Positions 1 through 8,498 of a stretch of DNA of 35,838 nucleotides are shown piece after piece (the stretch's first letter is position 1; each line of letters starts with the position of its first letter). The notes beneath the pieces are model-generated. The model saw nothing but the letters and a program-made list of their open reading frames with translations, did no database searches and had not been told where the DNA came from. The translations under genes and the position numbers were made by a program. Location: contig NZ_MDEQ02000043.1 of the NCBI RefSeq assembly GCF_001883705.2, positions 1 to 35,838 on the forward strand. The letters are read 5' to 3'. The stretch is from Burkholderia catarinensis (GTDB lineage: Bacteria; Pseudomonadota; Gammaproteobacteria; Burkholderiales; Burkholderiaceae).

Positions 1-207
1 GTCACGCCAGTGGCATCGCCGGGTAGCTATGTTCGGAAGAGATAACCGCTGAAAGCATCTAAGCGGGAAACTCGCCTTAAGATGAGATATCCCTGGGGAC
101 TAGATCCCCTTGAAGGGTCGTTCGAGACCAGGACGTTGATAGGTCAGGTGTGTAAGCGCAGTAATGCGTTCAGCTAACTGATACTAATTGCCCGTAAGGC
201 TTGATCC
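1..207 (+). rRNA. 23S ribosomal RNA, 3' end (partial)
   Basis: The window opens inside the last ~200 nt of a 23S rRNA gene. The conserved run 'gaaagcatctaagcgggaaa' and the terminal 'ctaactgatactaattgccc' are typical of the 23S 3' end in beta-proteobacteria. The exact 3' end, near 207, is an estimate from related operons. The rest of the gene lies to the left of the window. Confidence 0.95.
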
Positions 208-358
208 TATAACAAGTCTGCCTTGTTGATCGGCGCCGTGCGAAAGCACTGGCCGCGATCCAGGCGACAGGTTGGATTCTCGTGTGTGATACACACAACC
301 TAAATTACTGCTTCTTCCAAGATTGGTTGTGCTGCGAAGCCAGCACAACAACCCTCTT

Positions 359-473
359 TGCCTGATGACCATAGCGAGTCGGTCCCACCCCTTCCCATCC
401 CGAACAGGACCGTGAAACGACTCTACGCCGATGATAGTGCGGATTCCCGTGTGAAAGTAGGTAATCGTCAGGC
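359..473 (+). rRNA. rrf: 5S ribosomal RNA
   Basis: The segment begins 'tgcctgatgaccatagcgag' and ends 'gtaggtaatcgtcaggc'. These two ends pair to form the terminal helix I of 5S rRNA. The internal 'cccatcccgaacaggaccgt' is the conserved loop B/C region. It lies about 150 nt behind the 23S gene, the usual distance for a 23S-5S spacer in this group. No tRNA gene is seen in the spacer. Confidence 0.96.
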
Positions 474-485
474 TCCCTAAGCCAG

Positions 486-515
486 AAACCCCCGCCCGAA
501 AGGCGGGGGTTTTTG
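486..515 (+). terminator. Rho-independent terminator of the rRNA operon
   Basis: A perfect 8-bp stem (CCCCCGCC at 489-496, GGCGGGGG at 502-509) with a 5-nt loop is followed at once by five T residues, and preceded by A residues that extend the stem. It lies 13 nt after the 5S gene and ends the rRNA operon. Confidence 0.93.
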
Positions 516-555
516 CATTGGAGCGCCGGAAATGGGTGCACGCTCGGCGTGGCGG

Positions 556-927
556 TTACATGACCTGCGATGCATGCCCGGCGACGACGCGCCAGCCGGC
601 GCCCGATCGACGCCACAGGCGCGTATAGGCAAACGTGCCGTCGAATGCCGCGCCGTCGAAACGGCCGGCGAGCGTCGCCTTCGTCGTCGTGAGGATCATC
701 TCGCCGATCGCGCACGCGTGCATTTCGTGGACGTCGAGTCTGTCGAGGCACAGAAGGTTCGCGCGGTGCGCGGACAGATCGTCGTCCTTCGAGATGACCT
801 GGCCGGTCGGAACGGTGAACACCAGATCGTCGTCCAGCAACGCATCGAGCGCTTTCACATCATTGGCCAGCATCGCGGCCCGAAGCGCGGCTTCGCAGGG
901 TTCGATGACTGTACGGATTGCATCCAT
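556..927 (-). CDS. SnoaL/DUF4440-like NTF2-fold protein
   Basis: A 123-residue protein when started at the ATG at 927, which has a GAGG ribosome site 7 nt upstream; longer in-frame starts lack one. It shows the pattern of NTF2-like DUF4440 proteins: an N-terminal helix region (residues 1-25), 'ALDALLDDDLVFTVPTGQVI' near 25-45, and a C-terminal half rich in strands ending with 'RLWRRSGAGWRVVAGHAS'. Family members bind small hydrophobic ligands or act as isomerase-like enzymes, but most have no known substrate. It stands alone between the rRNA terminator and the next minus-strand gene. The function is unknown; only the fold assignment is supported. Confidence 0.75.
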   Translation of the reverse strand: MDAIRTVIEPCEAALRAAMLANDVKALDALLDDDLVFTVPTGQVISKDDDLSAHRANLLCLDRLDVHEMHACAIGEMILTTTKATLAGRFDGAAFDGTFAYTRLWRRSGAGWRVVAGHASQVM

Positions 928-1119
928 TTCAGGGCCTCGCATCATCTCTGAAGGTTCGTGGTTCCGCTCATATCCGCGAGCAACGGCAGCAAGCAACGCG
1001 TTCCGGACATGGCGCCTACGGATAAAGCCTGGCCTTGCGGCGCGCTGCACGGTGTCGCCGCGAGCGTCGGCGGAATCTCCCGCTGGGCCGCGCGGCGTAG
1101 CGACGACGCCCGCGCCATG

Positions 1120-2373
1120 TCACGGCTCGAATGCGCGCAGACGTTCGGCGCGGGCTTCGAGTCCGTCGAGCCCGAGATGGTGACTGAGCTTGCCGGTGCG
1201 GACCTGGCCGATGTCGGCCGTGAGCTTGCGCAGCAGCGTCGCGCTCGCCGTGCGGCAGGCGCAAGCCGCATCGATGCCTTGTGCCGACAGGGCCGCGCCG
1301 ATCAGGCGCGCGCTGTCGGCGGCGCCGCCGGCGACGCAGCGCGCCATCGCATCGGCATCTGGCTGCACGCCGGCGTCGAGCAGCGCGCGCATCAGCGCGG
1401 CAGGCACGTCGCCGGACACGGACGCCAGCGAATCCGGCGCGACCGGTGCGCCGGATTCGAGCAACGCGGTGGCGGCGGCAAACTTCTCGCGCCGCAGCGC
1501 ATAGTCGGTTGCGATCGAGCTGCCGGCGAGCGCCGTGCCGAGATCCACGACGATCGGCGCCAGTTGCGCGGTGAGTGCCGCGTCGTCGTGGTCGATCGCA
1601 TGTCGCAGTGCGTGACGCGCGAGCACCGGCTGCGCGGCGAGTGTGCCGTCGGCGAGCGGCGTGCGCCAGTCGATCACGGCCTGGCGATAGAACGCGATCA
1701 GCTTGTCCGCCAGCGGCGCCGACAGGCCATGCTCGGTCCGGCGTTCGTCGACATACTCGAGCAACATTTCACCGGTGCCGCTTTCGCCGCCGGGTTCAAG
1801 CGGATCCGCATGGAGCCGCAGCGCGCCGAATGCCGCGTACAGGTCGGGTGCGATCGTCGCGAGGCCGTCCTCGTGCATCGCGCCACGCCACGCGGGCGGC
1901 AGTCCCTGCTTCCACGCGAGCACATGGCCGCAGTCCCTGGCGCCGGGTTCCGTCACGATGTAGATCCGGTCGCAATACTCGAATCCGCCGAACGGCAGCG
2001 CATCGAGCCTGCCGCTCCAGGGGGGTGAGCCCTCTTCGGCGGCTTCCTCGGCCAGTTCGAGCTCGTGGTCGATCCAGCCCTGCAGGTCGCGGTAGCCGTT
2101 GCTGCCGTTGTAGAACAGTTCGCCCCAGCTGATCCCTTCGATATGACCGTTCATCTCCAGCGTCAGGTCGTAGTCGAGGCTGCCGCCGGCCGTTGCGCGC
2201 CACAGGTCGAGCAGCGCGTGCGGAAGCTCGCCGTGACAGCAGGCCTGCACGGCGGCGATCTGGTCGGCCGGCATCGGCGGCTGCGCGTCGAAGATCACGC
2301 GGTCCGCAAACAGCACGATGCCGTGCGCACGCAGGTCGGCCAGTTCGGTGTCGGAAAAGACGATTGCTTGCAT
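1120..2373 (-). CDS. SMI1/KNR4 (SUKH)-like protein with C-terminal ankyrin-like region
   Basis: A 417-residue cytoplasmic protein with no signal peptide or membrane segment. Residues ~35-190 have SUKH/SMI1-KNR4 features: a 'LPHALLDLWRATAGGSL' segment, then strands with 'GISWGELFYNGSNGYRDL' and 'LPFGGFEYCDRIYIV'. Residues ~235-370 contain repeated alanine/leucine helix pairs such as 'AAATALLESGAPVAPDSLAS' and 'PAALMRALLDAGVQPDADAM', resembling degenerate ankyrin repeats. SUKH proteins are often immunity proteins to polymorphic or contact-dependent toxins (family knowledge). No toxin gene is seen nearby, so it may be an orphan immunity protein or a housekeeping adaptor. No clear ribosome site precedes the ATG at 2373, so the start is less certain. 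Confidence 0.7.
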   Translation of the reverse strand: MQAIVFSDTELADLRAHGIVLFADRVIFDAQPPMPADQIAAVQACCHGELPHALLDLWRATAGGSLDYDLTLEMNGHIEGISWGELFYNGSNGYRDLQGWIDHELELAEEAAEEGSPPWSGRLDALPFGGFEYCDRIYIVTEPGARDCGHVLAWKQGLPPAWRGAMHEDGLATIAPDLYAAFGALRLHADPLEPGGESGTGEMLLEYVDERRTEHGLSAPLADKLIAFYRQAVIDWRTPLADGTLAAQPVLARHALRHAIDHDDAALTAQLAPIVVDLGTALAGSSIATDYALRREKFAAATALLESGAPVAPDSLASVSGDVPAALMRALLDAGVQPDADAMARCVAGGAADSARLIGAALSAQGIDAACACRTASATLLRKLTADIGQVRTGKLSHHLGLDGLEARAERLRAFEP

Positions 2374-2515
2374 CGGAGCGGGAGCGATGGGGGTTTGTCG
2401 GGTGTGGGCCGTCGTTCACGGACAAGGAACGGCAGCCGGCAGTTCGCATCGTATCAGCGTCGCGTGACGGGATTTCTCCATCCGCCGGTACGCATGGCGG
2501 CGATCGCCGGCCGCA

Positions 2516-3535
2516 TCATCCGCTTGCGGTTCCAGGCTCCGGCTTTGCCGCATCCACGTCACGCCGGAACGCACCGGGGCTCGTGCCGGTCCATTTCCGG
2601 AACGCACGATGGAACGCGCTCGGCTCGGTGAAGCCGAGCTCGGCCGCGATCTCCGCGACACTGAGCGCGTGCCCGCGCAACAGCGACTGGGCCAGCGCGC
2701 CGCGCAGCTCGTCCTTGATCGCCGCGAAGCTTTGGCCTTCGCTGCGCAAACGCCGCCGCAGCGTCGCGGGCGTCGTACCGAGGCGCACGGCCAGCGTATC
2801 GAAATCGGGCCACTCGGCGGCGGGCAGCGTCTTCAGGTGTGCGCGCGTCCTCGCGACCCAGCCCGTATCGTGCCGGTAGCGGACGAGCAGGTTGCCGGGC
2901 GCGCCGCGCAGGAAGGTTTTCAGCGCCTGCTCGGAGCGGATCGTCGGCAGCGCGAGGTACGCGGCGTTGAACGCGAGCCGGCTGTCGGGCCGGTCGAAAT
3001 GCACGGGTACGCCGAAGAACTGGTGATAGTCGCTGCGCTGGTCGGGGCTCGGGCACGCGAAATCGATGCGCTGCAGCGGGATGCGCCGGCCGGTCAGCCA
3101 GCACGCGACGCCAAGCAGGATCAGCCAGAACGTCCGGTACGCGAAGGCCGGGTACGGCGTGCCCGACTGCGTCAGCACGATCTGCGCCTGCCCGTCGGCC
3201 ACGACGAGCTCGCCGTGCGGCTCGTCGAGCACCACGCGCAGGAACTGCAGCGCCCGCCGCAGCGCCTTTTCGAGCGTGCCGGCGTGCAGCACCGCGTGGC
3301 ATAGCAGCGTGAAGCTGCCGTGCCGCATCGGGCGCGCCGCAAGCCCGAAGAATTCGTCGTCGAGCGCGCTGGCGATCGCGAGCCACAGCCGGCCGTACTG
3401 TTGCGGCGTGACGGGCTCGTGCACGGCGTCCGGCAGGCCGGCGGCGCGCAGCACGGGCTCCGTCGGGATGTGCTGCCGGCGCAGGCACGCGAGCGCATCG
3501 TCGACGAAATCAGGCGAAATCATCTGCGGCCCCAT
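2516..3535 (-). CDS. AraC-family transcriptional regulator
   Basis: A 339-residue protein. The ATG at 3535 is preferred over upstream in-frame codons because GGAGGA lies about 9 nt before it. Residues ~15-200 look like the AraC-type ligand-binding domain found in OruR/ArgR-like regulators. Residues ~240-325 form the double helix-turn-helix, with the second helix pair seen as 'SVAEIAAELGFTEPSAFHRA' followed by 'FRKWTGTSPGAFR'. It is divergent from the acyl-CoA ligase operon at 3681 with a 145-bp shared promoter region. It therefore probably activates that operon in response to its substrate (inference). Confidence 0.9.
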   Translation of the reverse strand: MGPQMISPDFVDDALACLRRQHIPTEPVLRAAGLPDAVHEPVTPQQYGRLWLAIASALDDEFFGLAARPMRHGSFTLLCHAVLHAGTLEKALRRALQFLRVVLDEPHGELVVADGQAQIVLTQSGTPYPAFAYRTFWLILLGVACWLTGRRIPLQRIDFACPSPDQRSDYHQFFGVPVHFDRPDSRLAFNAAYLALPTIRSEQALKTFLRGAPGNLLVRYRHDTGWVARTRAHLKTLPAAEWPDFDTLAVRLGTTPATLRRRLRSEGQSFAAIKDELRGALAQSLLRGHALSVAEIAAELGFTEPSAFHRAFRKWTGTSPGAFRRDVDAAKPEPGTASG

Positions 3536-3592
3536 TTTCCTGCGTCCTCCCGACATGGCAAAAGCGATCACGATTCTAGATTCTGTTTGTCA

Positions 3593-3621
3593 TTGATTGC
3601 AATGTACGGGCTGTCTACTAT
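3593..3621 (+). promoter_or_regulatory. Candidate sigma-70 promoter of the acyl-CoA ligase operon
   Basis: TTGATT at 3593-3598 and TACTAT at 3616-3621 are separated by exactly 17 nt, in the only AT-rich patch between the divergent AraC gene and the ligase gene. Each hexamer matches the consensus at 4 of 6 positions. The ligase ATG is 60 nt downstream. A weak -35 is what an AraC-activated promoter would show (inference). Confidence 0.5.
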
Positions 3622-3680
3622 CGATGTATGCCCCGTCGCGCCCCAGGCTCGCCGGCGGCCATAACGCACAGGAGACACGC

Positions 3681-5348
3681 ATGCCTGATGGAGCAACCGC
3701 CCGGGCGGTGCCGGCCTACGCCGACGCCGTGGCCCGGTTCAGTATCGAGACCGCCGCGACGCAACTGCACGGCGACCTGGAGCGCGGCCTGAACGCGTGC
3801 GTCGAATGCTGCGACCGGCACGCATCGGCGGACGCGATCGCGCTCGACTGGATCGACGCCGGCGGGCAGCACCGCCGCTTCACGTTCGCGCAGATGCAGG
3901 CGCTGTCGGCACGCGTCGCGAACCTGCTCGTCGCGCAGGGCGTGAAGCCGGGCGACGTGGTGGCCGGCCTGTTGCCGCGCACGCCCGAGCTGGTCGCGAC
4001 AATCCTCGGCACGTGGCGCGCGGGCGCCGTCTACCAGCCGCTGTTCACCGCGTTCGGCCCGAAGGCGATCGAGCACCGGCTGCGCATGAGCGATGCGCGG
4101 CTGATCGTGACCAACGTCGCGAATCGCGCCAAGCTCGACGAGATCGCCGATTGCCCGCCCGTTGCGACGGTGCGCGAGCCAGGCGATACGCTGCCGGAAC
4201 GCGACATCGATTTCCGCGCGGCGCTCGACGCGCGGTCCGACGCGTTCGAACCGGTGCTGCGCAAGGGCACGGACCTGTTCATGATGATGTCGACGTCGGG
4301 CACGACGGGCTTGCCGAAGGGCGTGCCGGTGCCGCTGCGCGCGCTGCTCGCGTTCGGTGCGTACATGCGTGACGCGGTCGACCTGCGCGAAGGCGACCGG
4401 TTCTGGAACATCGCCGATCCGGGCTGGGCGTACGGCCTCTATTACGCGATCACGGGCCCGCTGCTGCTCGGCCACGCGACGACGCTCCATGAAGGCGGCT
4501 TCACGGTCGACAGCACGTACGACGTGATCGAACGGCTCGGGATCACGAGCCTCGCCGGCTCGCCGACCGCGTACCGGATGCTGATGGCGGCCGGGACGGA
4601 AGCGGCGGCGCGCGTGAAGGGCAAGCTGCGCGTGGTCAGCAGTGCGGGCGAACCGCTGAATCCGGAAGTCGTGCGCTGGTTCGACGCGGCGCTCGACGCG
4701 CCGATCTACGATCACTACGGCCAGACCGAACTCGGGATGGTCGTGAACAACCATCACGGCCTCGCGCACGTCGTGCACGCCGGTTCGGCCGGCCTCGCGA
4801 TGCCCGGCTATCGCGTCGCGGTGCTCGACGACGCAAGCCGCGAACTCGGCCCGGGCGAGCCCGGCAACCTCGCGATCGACATCGCGCGCTCGCCGCTGCT
4901 GTGGTTCCACGGGTACTGGCAGCAGGACACGCCCGCGATCGCGGGCGGCTACTACCGGACCGGCGACAACGTCGAACTGGAGCCGGACGGCACCGTGAGC
5001 TTCATCGGCCGCGCGGACGACGTGATCACGTCGTCCGGCTACCGGATCGGTCCGTTCGACGTGGAGAGCGCGCTGATCGAGCATCCGGCCGTCAGCGAGG
5101 CCGCCGTCATCGGCGTGCCCGATCCGGAGCGCACGGAGATCGTGAAGGCGTTCGTCGTGCTGTCGAAAGGCTTCGACGGCACGCCGGCGCTGGCGGAGGA
5201 GCTGAGCCTGCATGTGAAGCGGCGGCTGTCCGCCCACGCCTATCCTCGCGCGATCGACTTCGTCGACGCGCTGCCGAAAACCCCGAGCGGCAAGATCCAG
5301 CGCTTCGTGTTGCGCAAGATGGAAGCCGAGAAGGCTGCTCAACCCTGA
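3681..5348 (+). CDS. AMP-dependent acyl-CoA synthetase/ligase
   Basis: A 555-residue ANL-superfamily enzyme that activates a carboxylic acid with ATP and joins it to CoA. The ATG at 3681 has AGGAG 7 nt upstream. The phosphate-binding motif TSGTTGLPKG is at residues 205-214, the adenine/acyl pocket motif is 'YDHYGQTELG', the hinge region contains 'YYRTGDNVELEPDGTVSFIG', and the catalytic lysine is K538 in 'TPSGKIQR'. The length and the 'WFHGYW' segment before the hinge fit the medium-chain/acetyl-CoA synthetase-like branch, but the substrate cannot be read from the sequence. It is the first gene of a three-gene operon with an SDR dehydrogenase and a thiolase, so the product is probably a 3-hydroxyacyl- or short acyl-CoA. 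Confidence 0.93.
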   Translation: MPDGATARAVPAYADAVARFSIETAATQLHGDLERGLNACVECCDRHASADAIALDWIDAGGQHRRFTFAQMQALSARVANLLVAQGVKPGDVVAGLLPRTPELVATILGTWRAGAVYQPLFTAFGPKAIEHRLRMSDARLIVTNVANRAKLDEIADCPPVATVREPGDTLPERDIDFRAALDARSDAFEPVLRKGTDLFMMMSTSGTTGLPKGVPVPLRALLAFGAYMRDAVDLREGDRFWNIADPGWAYGLYYAITGPLLLGHATTLHEGGFTVDSTYDVIERLGITSLAGSPTAYRMLMAAGTEAAARVKGKLRVVSSAGEPLNPEVVRWFDAALDAPIYDHYGQTELGMVVNNHHGLAHVVHAGSAGLAMPGYRVAVLDDASRELGPGEPGNLAIDIARSPLLWFHGYWQQDTPAIAGGYYRTGDNVELEPDGTVSFIGRADDVITSSGYRIGPFDVESALIEHPAVSEAAVIGVPDPERTEIVKAFVVLSKGFDGTPALAEELSLHVKRRLSAHAYPRAIDFVDALPKTPSGKIQRFVLRKMEAEKAAQP

Positions 5349-5361
5349 ATATGGACTGCGA

Positions 5362-6129
5362 ATGAATATCAAGGATCGCGTTTTTCTGATTACGGGCGCC
5401 GGGTCGGGCCTTGGCGCCGCGGTGGCGCGCATGGTGGTCGCGCAAGGCGGCAACGTGGTGCTGCTGGACGTGAACGCCGATGCGGGCGCGGGCCTCGCGC
5501 ACGAACTCGGCGCGGCCGCGCGCTTCGTGAAGACCGACGTGACGAGCGAAGCCGACGGGCAGGCGGCCGTCGCCGCCGCGCGCGACGCGTTCGGCCGCAT
5601 CGACGCGCTGGTCAACTGCGCGGGCGTCGCGCCGGGCGAGAAGGTCGTCGGCCGCGACGGCCCGCACTCGCTCGATCGCTTCGCGCGGGCGGTGTCGATC
5701 AATCTCGTCGGCACGTTCAACATGATCCGGCTGGCCGCCGACGCGATGTCGAAGCAGGACGCCGATGCGGAAGGCGAGCGCGGTGTGATTATCAATACGG
5801 CGTCGGTCGCGGCGTTCGACGGGCAGATCGGGCAGGCCGCGTATGCGGCGTCGAAGAGCGGCGTGGCAGGCATGACGCTGCCGATCGCGCGGGAACTCGC
5901 GCGGTTCGGCATTCGCGTCGTGACGGTCGCGCCGGGCATCTTCGCGACGCCGATGATGGCCGGCATGCCGCAGGACGTGCAGGATGCGCTCGGCAAGAGC
6001 GTGCCGTTCCCGCCGCGGCTCGGCCGCCCGGAAGAATTTGCGGCGCTGGTGCGCCACATCGCCGAGAACACGATGCTGAACGGCGAAGTCATCCGTCTCG
6101 ATGGCGCGTTGCGCATGGCACCGCGCTGA
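5362..6129 (+). CDS. SDR-family 3-hydroxyacyl-CoA dehydrogenase (HSD17B10-like)
   Basis: A 255-residue classical short-chain dehydrogenase. The NAD-binding TGAGSGLG is at residues 11-18, NCAG at 85-88, and the catalytic S148, Y161 and K165 are in place ('YAASK' at 161-165). The segments 'NTASVAAFDGQIGQAAYAAS' and 'VTVAPGIFATPMM' are characteristic of type II 3-hydroxyacyl-CoA dehydrogenases, which oxidise 3-hydroxy-2-methylbutyryl-CoA and related esters (family knowledge). It starts 13 nt after the ligase stop and is followed 25 nt later by the thiolase, so it is translated within one operon. The ribosome site is weak. Confidence 0.92.
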   Translation: MNIKDRVFLITGAGSGLGAAVARMVVAQGGNVVLLDVNADAGAGLAHELGAAARFVKTDVTSEADGQAAVAAARDAFGRIDALVNCAGVAPGEKVVGRDGPHSLDRFARAVSINLVGTFNMIRLAADAMSKQDADAEGERGVIINTASVAAFDGQIGQAAYAASKSGVAGMTLPIARELARFGIRVVTVAPGIFATPMMAGMPQDVQDALGKSVPFPPRLGRPEEFAALVRHIAENTMLNGEVIRLDGALRMAPR

Positions 6130-6154
6130 AACTGGAAGAAGGAGGAAGCGAATC

Positions 6155-7345
6155 ATGACGACTCAGGATCCGATCGTAATCGTTGGCACGGCGCGTACGC
6201 CGATGGGTGGTTTTCAGGGCGATCTGGCGGCGGCCAGCGCGAGCGACCTTGGCGCGGTCGCCATTCGCGCGGCGCTCGAGCGCGCGAACGTGCCGGCCGA
6301 GCGTATCGATGAAATCGTGTTCGGCTGCGTGCTGCCGGCCGGCCAGGGCCAGGCGCCGGCGCGGCAGGCCGCGCTGAAGGCCGGGCTGCCGCTCGCGGCG
6401 GGTGCGACCACGGTCAACAAGATGTGCGGCTCCGGGATGAAGGCGGCGATGTTCGTGCACGACCTGCTGCTGGCGGGCTCGGCCGGCGTGGCCGTCGCGG
6501 GCGGGATGGAGAGCATGACGAATGCGCCGTACCTGCTGCCGAAGGCGCGTGCGGGGATGCGGATGGGTCACGGCCAGGTGCTCGACCACATGTTCCTCGA
6601 CGGGCTCGAGGACGCGTATGAAAAGGGCCGCCTGATGGGCACGTTCGCCGAGGATTGCGCGCAGGCGTACCAGTTCACGCGCGAGGCGCAGGATGCGTTC
6701 GCGATCGCATCGCTGACGCGCGCGCAACGCGCGATCGCCGAAGGGCATTTCGTGTCGGAGATCGCGCCGGTGACCGTGAAGGCCGGCAAGACCGAAGCCG
6801 TCGTGTCGATCGACGAGCAGCCGGGCAACGCGAAGCTCGACAAGATCCCGACGCTGAAGCCGGCGTTCCGCGACGGCGGCACGGTAACGGCCGCGAACGC
6901 ATCGTCGATCTCGGACGGTGCGGCCGCGCTGGTGATGATGCGCCGCTCGGAAGCCGAGCGCCTCGGCCTCACGCCGAAGGCCGTGATCGTCGGGCATTCG
7001 ACTTATGCGGACAAGCCGGGCCTGTTCGCGACCGCGCCGATCGGCGCGCTGCGCAAGCTGTCGGAGAAAACCGGCTGGAACCTGCGCGACGTTGATCTGT
7101 TCGAGATCAATGAAGCGTTCGCGGTGGTGCCGATGGCCGCGATGCGCGATCTCGACCTGCCGCACGAGAAGGTCAACGTGCATGGCGGCGCGTGCGCACT
7201 CGGGCATCCGATCGGTGCATCGGGGGCACGCGTGATGGTGACGCTGCTGGCCGCGCTGGAGACGTATGGCCTGAAGCGCGGCATCGCATCGCTGTGCATC
7301 GGCGGCGGCGAGGCGACGGCCATCGCGATCGAGCGCATCGCGTAA
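6155..7345 (+). CDS. Acetyl-CoA acetyltransferase (thiolase II)
   Basis: A 396-residue thiolase. The ATG at 6155 follows GGAGG by 8 nt. The acylated cysteine is C91 in 'VNKMCGSGMKA', the activating histidine is H351 in 'CALGHPIGASG', and the second catalytic cysteine is C381 in 'CIGGG'. The length is normal for the degradative/biosynthetic acetoacetyl-CoA thiolase family. As the last gene of the ligase-SDR-thiolase operon it would cleave the 3-ketoacyl-CoA made by the SDR enzyme into acetyl-CoA and a shorter acyl-CoA. The strong hairpin at 7375 ends the operon. Confidence 0.95.
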   Translation: MTTQDPIVIVGTARTPMGGFQGDLAAASASDLGAVAIRAALERANVPAERIDEIVFGCVLPAGQGQAPARQAALKAGLPLAAGATTVNKMCGSGMKAAMFVHDLLLAGSAGVAVAGGMESMTNAPYLLPKARAGMRMGHGQVLDHMFLDGLEDAYEKGRLMGTFAEDCAQAYQFTREAQDAFAIASLTRAQRAIAEGHFVSEIAPVTVKAGKTEAVVSIDEQPGNAKLDKIPTLKPAFRDGGTVTAANASSISDGAAALVMMRRSEAERLGLTPKAVIVGHSTYADKPGLFATAPIGALRKLSEKTGWNLRDVDLFEINEAFAVVPMAAMRDLDLPHEKVNVHGGACALGHPIGASGARVMVTLLAALETYGLKRGIASLCIGGGEATAIAIERIA

Positions 7346-7374
7346 CGCATCGCACGCACGCTGCGGCGCGGGCG

Positions 7375-7420
7375 ACGGGTATCGCGCAGGACACCCCTGC
7401 GCGATACCCGTTCTGCTTTT
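7375..7420 (+). terminator. Strong intrinsic terminator between convergent genes
   Basis: A perfect 16-bp stem (ACGGGTATCGCGCAGG at 7375-7390, its complement at 7396-7411) with a 5-nt loop is followed by tctgctttt. It lies between the thiolase stop and the convergent TetR gene. It should stop transcription from the left, and its symmetry may also help stop the regulator transcript. Confidence 0.88.
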
Positions 7421-7439
7421 GGTGGATCGCGTTGCCGCG

Positions 7440-8132
7440 CTACGGTTTCGCGTGTGGCGACACCGCGCCGCATGCGCGAATCACGAACTGCACGACCTGT
7501 TCGGTCTTCTCGTCGAACGCCTTCTGCGTGAACGCGCGCTTGCCGCTCAGCGCGCGGATCTGCGCATCGAAATCCGCATAGTGCTGCGTGGTCGCCCAGA
7601 TCAGGTACATCAGCGCATGCGCGTCGATCGGCGCGAGCAGCCCGCGCGCGATCCAGCCGTCGATCACCTTCACGCGTGTGTCGAACCACGGCTTCACGCG
7701 TTGCGACAGGATGTCCTGCATGTGCTCCGCGCCGTGGATGATCTCGTTGGCCCAGACCTTCGAGCCGAGCGGGCGCCGCCGCGACAGCGCCATCTTCGCG
7801 CGCACGTAGCCGCCGATCGCTTGCACCGGATCGTCGCCGGCCTCGAACGAGCCGGCCGCGCGATGCCAGTCCTCGAACAGGTCGTCGAGCACGCGGCGGT
7901 ACAGCGCGAGCTTCGTCGGGAAGTAGTAATGCAGGTTCGCTTTCGGCAGGCCGGCGCGCTCCGCGATCATCGCGGTGCTCGCGCCGTCGAGCCCGCGCTC
8001 CGCGAACACGGCCTCCGCACAGGCGAGCAGATGCGCTTCGTTGGACTCGCGGATGTGCGCCTTGCGTCGCCGCAAAGGCGCGCGCGTTTCGTCGCTGTCG
8101 GTCGCTTCGGTTGCCGCCTCGTCATGTCTCAT
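7440..8132 (-). CDS. rutR: TetR-family regulator, RutR-like
   Basis: A 230-residue protein with a helix-turn-helix at residues ~50-72 ('STAMIAERAGLPKANLHYYF') after a long basic N-terminal tail. The C-terminal ~150 residues match the RutR/YcdC type ligand domain, for example 'PLGSKVWANEIIHGAEHMQ' and 'LMYLIWATTQHYADF'. In E. coli, RutR binds uracil and thymine and represses pyrimidine-use genes (established). Here it is divergent from a complete reductive pyrimidine operon, which supports the same ligand. GAGGG lies 6 nt before the ATG. Its likely site is the inverted repeat at 8310, although that does not match the E. coli RutR box exactly. Confidence 0.88.
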   Translation of the reverse strand: MRHDEAATEATDSDETRAPLRRRKAHIRESNEAHLLACAEAVFAERGLDGASTAMIAERAGLPKANLHYYFPTKLALYRRVLDDLFEDWHRAAGSFEAGDDPVQAIGGYVRAKMALSRRRPLGSKVWANEIIHGAEHMQDILSQRVKPWFDTRVKVIDGWIARGLLAPIDAHALMYLIWATTQHYADFDAQIRALSGKRAFTQKAFDEKTEQVVQFVIRACGAVSPHAKP

Positions 8133-8281
8133 CGTTGCCCTCGCGCGGCAGGCATGCCGCGTTGGGCTTCATTCTAGCCGCTGATCCGCATCGAACGCAC
8201 GCATGCTGATACCGCGCATCCATCGCGATGCTGCGTTGCGATGGCACGTTTCTCGCTCCGTCTAGTCTCGCAAGAAAGACA

Positions 8282-8310
8282 TTGCCTTGGACATTTTGAT
8301 CGTCTAAAAC
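8282..8310 (+). promoter_or_regulatory. Candidate promoter of the pyrimidine degradation operon
   Basis: TTGCCT (8282-8287) and TAAAAC (8305-8310) have a 17-nt spacer. Each matches the sigma-70 consensus at 4 of 6 positions, and the run TAAAA stands out in GC-rich DNA. The inverted repeat at 8310-8327 begins at the end of the -10 box, the position expected for a repressor site over the transcription start. Confidence 0.45.
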
Positions 8311-8327
8311 CTGTCCAATCGGACAGG
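8310..8327. promoter_or_regulatory. Candidate RutR-type operator (inverted repeat)
   Basis: CCTGTCC-AATC-GGACAGG is a perfect 7-bp inverted repeat with a 4-nt centre, directly downstream of the candidate -10 box. A close copy (14 of the first 16 positions identical) occurs at 15896 upstream of the nucleoside operon. It differs from the E. coli RutR consensus TTGACCA-NN-TGGTCAA, so assignment to the adjacent TetR protein is inference from position. Confidence 0.5.
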
Positions 8328-8498
8328 ATTCGACGAGCGGCGGAAAGCAGCGGAAAACTTCCCGCCGGATGCGCCGGACGAACTTCGCGAACGACCGGGA
8401 CATGCACCGCGGATGGGCGTGCGTGCCCCGCAACAGGCATTGCACGCACCGGCACAGACCGGGCTGACGACATTACCGACCCCACAGGAGCGATACGA

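Larger units (their letters stand above)
8133..8498. other. Intergenic control region between rutR and the pyrimidine operon (366 bp)
   Basis: No gene is seen here. An open frame in phase with the hydrolase runs back through it, but codon quality drops and the real start at 8499 has its own ribosome site. The region holds a candidate promoter at 8282-8310, an 18-nt inverted repeat at 8310-8327, and a wider pair of half-sites, TTGGACA (8287-8293) and TGTCCAA (8312-8318), placed as an inverted repeat around the promoter. The transcript leader would be about 180 nt. Confidence 0.6.

Noticed and set aside
3618..6116. 832-codon minus-strand open frame across the ligase and SDR genes
   Set aside because: Composition is Arg/His/Ala-rich with no domain pattern. 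The opposite strand carries two clear enzymes with all catalytic residues.
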